From positions 1-64,000 of the forward strand of contig NW_004086093.1 in assembly GCF_000220395.1 (NCBI RefSeq): a stretch of 64,000 bases of DNA. The letters run 5' to 3'. The position numbers and the translations under genes were made by a program. The stretch's first letter is position 1. Every line of letters starts with the position of its first letter. The notes under the pieces are model-generated. The model had not been told where the DNA came from, did no database searches, and saw nothing but the letters and a program-made list of their open reading frames with translations. The stretch is from Ichthyophthirius multifiliis (Eukaryota > Ciliophora > Oligohymenophorea > Hymenostomatida). This document shows, piece by piece, positions 62,552-64,000 of this stretch.

Positions 62552-63608
62552 AAAAAAAAAGATTCTTTTTTATATATTTATTTTAAAAAAAAATAGAAAT
62601 TACTAATATTTATTATTTTTATTTTTTTTTAAAAAAATACTTCTTTATTTAATTAATTTTATACATATTTAATTTTTAAACGAGTTCAAAATAATTTTTA
62701 TTGTATTCTATTATTTTTAAATTGATTATTTAATAAATTTCTAATATTATTATATATATATATTATTACTTAGTATTAGAATTAAAAAATTTATTTAAAA
62801 ATTATTGTAAAATTAACATTTTAAATTTTTTTTATTAAATCATATTTATATTAATTTTTATGTTTATATTGATATAAAACGATAAAATATAAAAACTCTA
62901 GATTACTCAAAATTGTATTATATAAAATTTTATTGTTGATTTACTATATACAATAATATTATTAAACATATAATTATGTTTAAAATAGGTTTAAATAAAT
63001 GTTAGAATTTTTTTAAATAAATTTTTTAAAAATAATAATAAAAGTATTAATATTTATTTATTATTTATATATAAAATAATGGACATAAAAATATAAATTT
63101 AATTAAATTTTAAATTAATTATTTTATAATGCTTTTTGTAATTTATTTGAATTATATTAAAACTGTTTACATATTTGTTAATTTCGATAATCTAATAAAA
63201 AAAATTTCAAACTAATAATATTTTAATAAAAATAGACTTATAATATTTTTTATTTAATAAAAAATTATTTAAGTCTTTTTATAAATGTGAATTCTACTTT
63301 TATTTGAATAATATTTTGTTAAATTAATTATAATAATTACTAAAGATCATTACCTTTATTATTATTTCAGAAATATATAAGTAATTTAACAATTAATTTA
63401 ATAAAATATTAAATATTTTTTTTTTTTTTTTTTCATAAAAAATTAGTTTTTTTTTTTATTAATAATAAAAAAAAAATATATAAAAAGAATATAAAAACTA
63501 AATTAATAAAATACAAAAATAAAATCAATATTTAATTAAGTAAAAAATAGGAAAAATAAACAAAATAAAATATAATTTTATCTAAAAAAAATAAAAAATA
63601 AAAAAAAA
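62552..63608. other. Divergent AT-rich region
   Basis: Should contain the promoters of the deubiquitinase (minus) and the ribosomal protein gene (plus). T-run at 63418-63433 and an A-rich leader just before 63609. No defined element recognised. Confidence 0.5.
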
Positions 63609-64000
63609 ATGGTTAAAGTAAACATTTTAGCAGAAGCCCTTAAAACCTTAGTAAATGCTGAAAAAATGGGTAAAAAGCAAGTCCTTTTAAGACCTGTATC
63701 AAAAGTACTTTTAAGATTTTTAAGAATTATGTAAAAAAATGGATATATTGGAGAATTTGAAATTGTTGATGACCACAGATCAAAAAAAGTTGTTGTAGAA
63801 TTATTAGGAAGAATAAATAAATGTGGTGTTATTTCACCCAGATATGATGTTCCTTTAAGTGATTTCGAAAAATGGACCAATAATGTACTCCCTTCCAGAT
63901 AATTCGGACATGTAGTTTTTACAACTACTTATGGTATACTTACACATGAAGAATGTAGATTGAGACATACTGGTGGTAAAGCCTTAGGATTTTTCTATTG
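63609..64000 (+). CDS. RPS15A: 40S ribosomal protein S15a (uS8), cut by the window edge at its stop codon
   Basis: Small-subunit ribosomal protein binding the central domain of 18S rRNA. Frame from ATG 63609: [40 protein letters not shown], then [19 protein letters not shown] and [19 protein letters not shown], ending [11 protein letters not shown]. It gives 130 codons followed by TG at the window end, so the TGA stop is split by the edge and the protein is complete at the usual 130 aa. No intron is seen. In-frame TAA codons (for example in MQKN and SRQFG) are Gln. The gene is relatively GC-rich for this DNA, as expected for high expression. Confidence 0.97.

Noticed and set aside
62288-62596. 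Plus-strand frame with a long Tyr-Ile repeat
   Set aside because: Translation of the TA microsatellite and the antisense of the deubiquitinase N-terminus.

Overview
The window looks like macronuclear DNA of an oligohymenophorean ciliate. Nearly every recognisable protein reads through in-frame TAA and TAG, which must encode glutamine, and only TGA ends a reading frame. Base composition is extremely AT-rich, introns are short (mostly about 40-60 bases, GT...AG) and the intergenic DNA is almost pure A/T. These traits best fit Ichthyophthirius multifiliis or a close hymenostome relative; the genus is an inference. With the standard code only fragments of the real genes are visible, so most coordinates here come from re-reading the DNA with the ciliate code.

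Layout. 0.5-5.5 kb: a multi-exon leucine-rich-repeat gene (+). 5.9-6.6 kb: tRNA 2'-phosphotransferase (+). 7.2-7.9 and 8.7-9.7 kb: an unknown protein and a GNAT-like acetyltransferase (-). 10.6-13.0 kb: K+-dependent H+-pyrophosphatase (+). 15.0-16.6 kb: a Q/N-rich protein (+). 17.1-18.1 kb: PKA regulatory subunit (-). 19.6-21.5 kb: a probably myristoylated pseudokinase (-). 21.9-36.6 kb: a giant HYDIN homologue (-). 36.9-38.8 kb: a second MGN-starting kinase (+). 39.1-40.2 kb: a phosphagen-kinase-like protein lacking key catalytic residues (-). 40.6-41.3 kb: an unknown protein (-). 41.9-43.1 kb: laforin-like glycogen phosphatase (-). 44.9-45.9 kb: a Cys-containing membrane protein (+). 47.4-49.3 kb: glutaminase with ankyrin repeats (-). 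50.2-50.9 kb: a GST-fold AIMP3/MetRS-like protein (-). 51-55 kb: AT-rich DNA without recognisable genes. 55.0-56.8 kb: a TPR protein (-). 57.4-58.5 kb: adenylate kinase (+). 59.0-62.5 kb: a TPR-DUSP-MYND-USP deubiquitinase (-). 63.6 kb to the end: ribosomal protein uS8/S15a (+).

The genes are monocistronic and of mixed function. HYDIN is a cilium protein of the central pair; PKA and phosphagen kinases also act in cilia in other protists, so 17-40 kb might be loosely cilium-related, but physical clustering alone is weak evidence. Laforin-like phosphatase fits glycogen-like storage glucan; the H+-pyrophosphatase fits acidocalcisome or other acidic compartments.

Several otherwise convincing genes (glutaminase, the GST-like protein, the second kinase, the deubiquitinase) need a single-base correction, usually in or beside an A-run, to keep homology in frame. 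That pattern suggests sequencing or assembly errors rather than pseudogenes.
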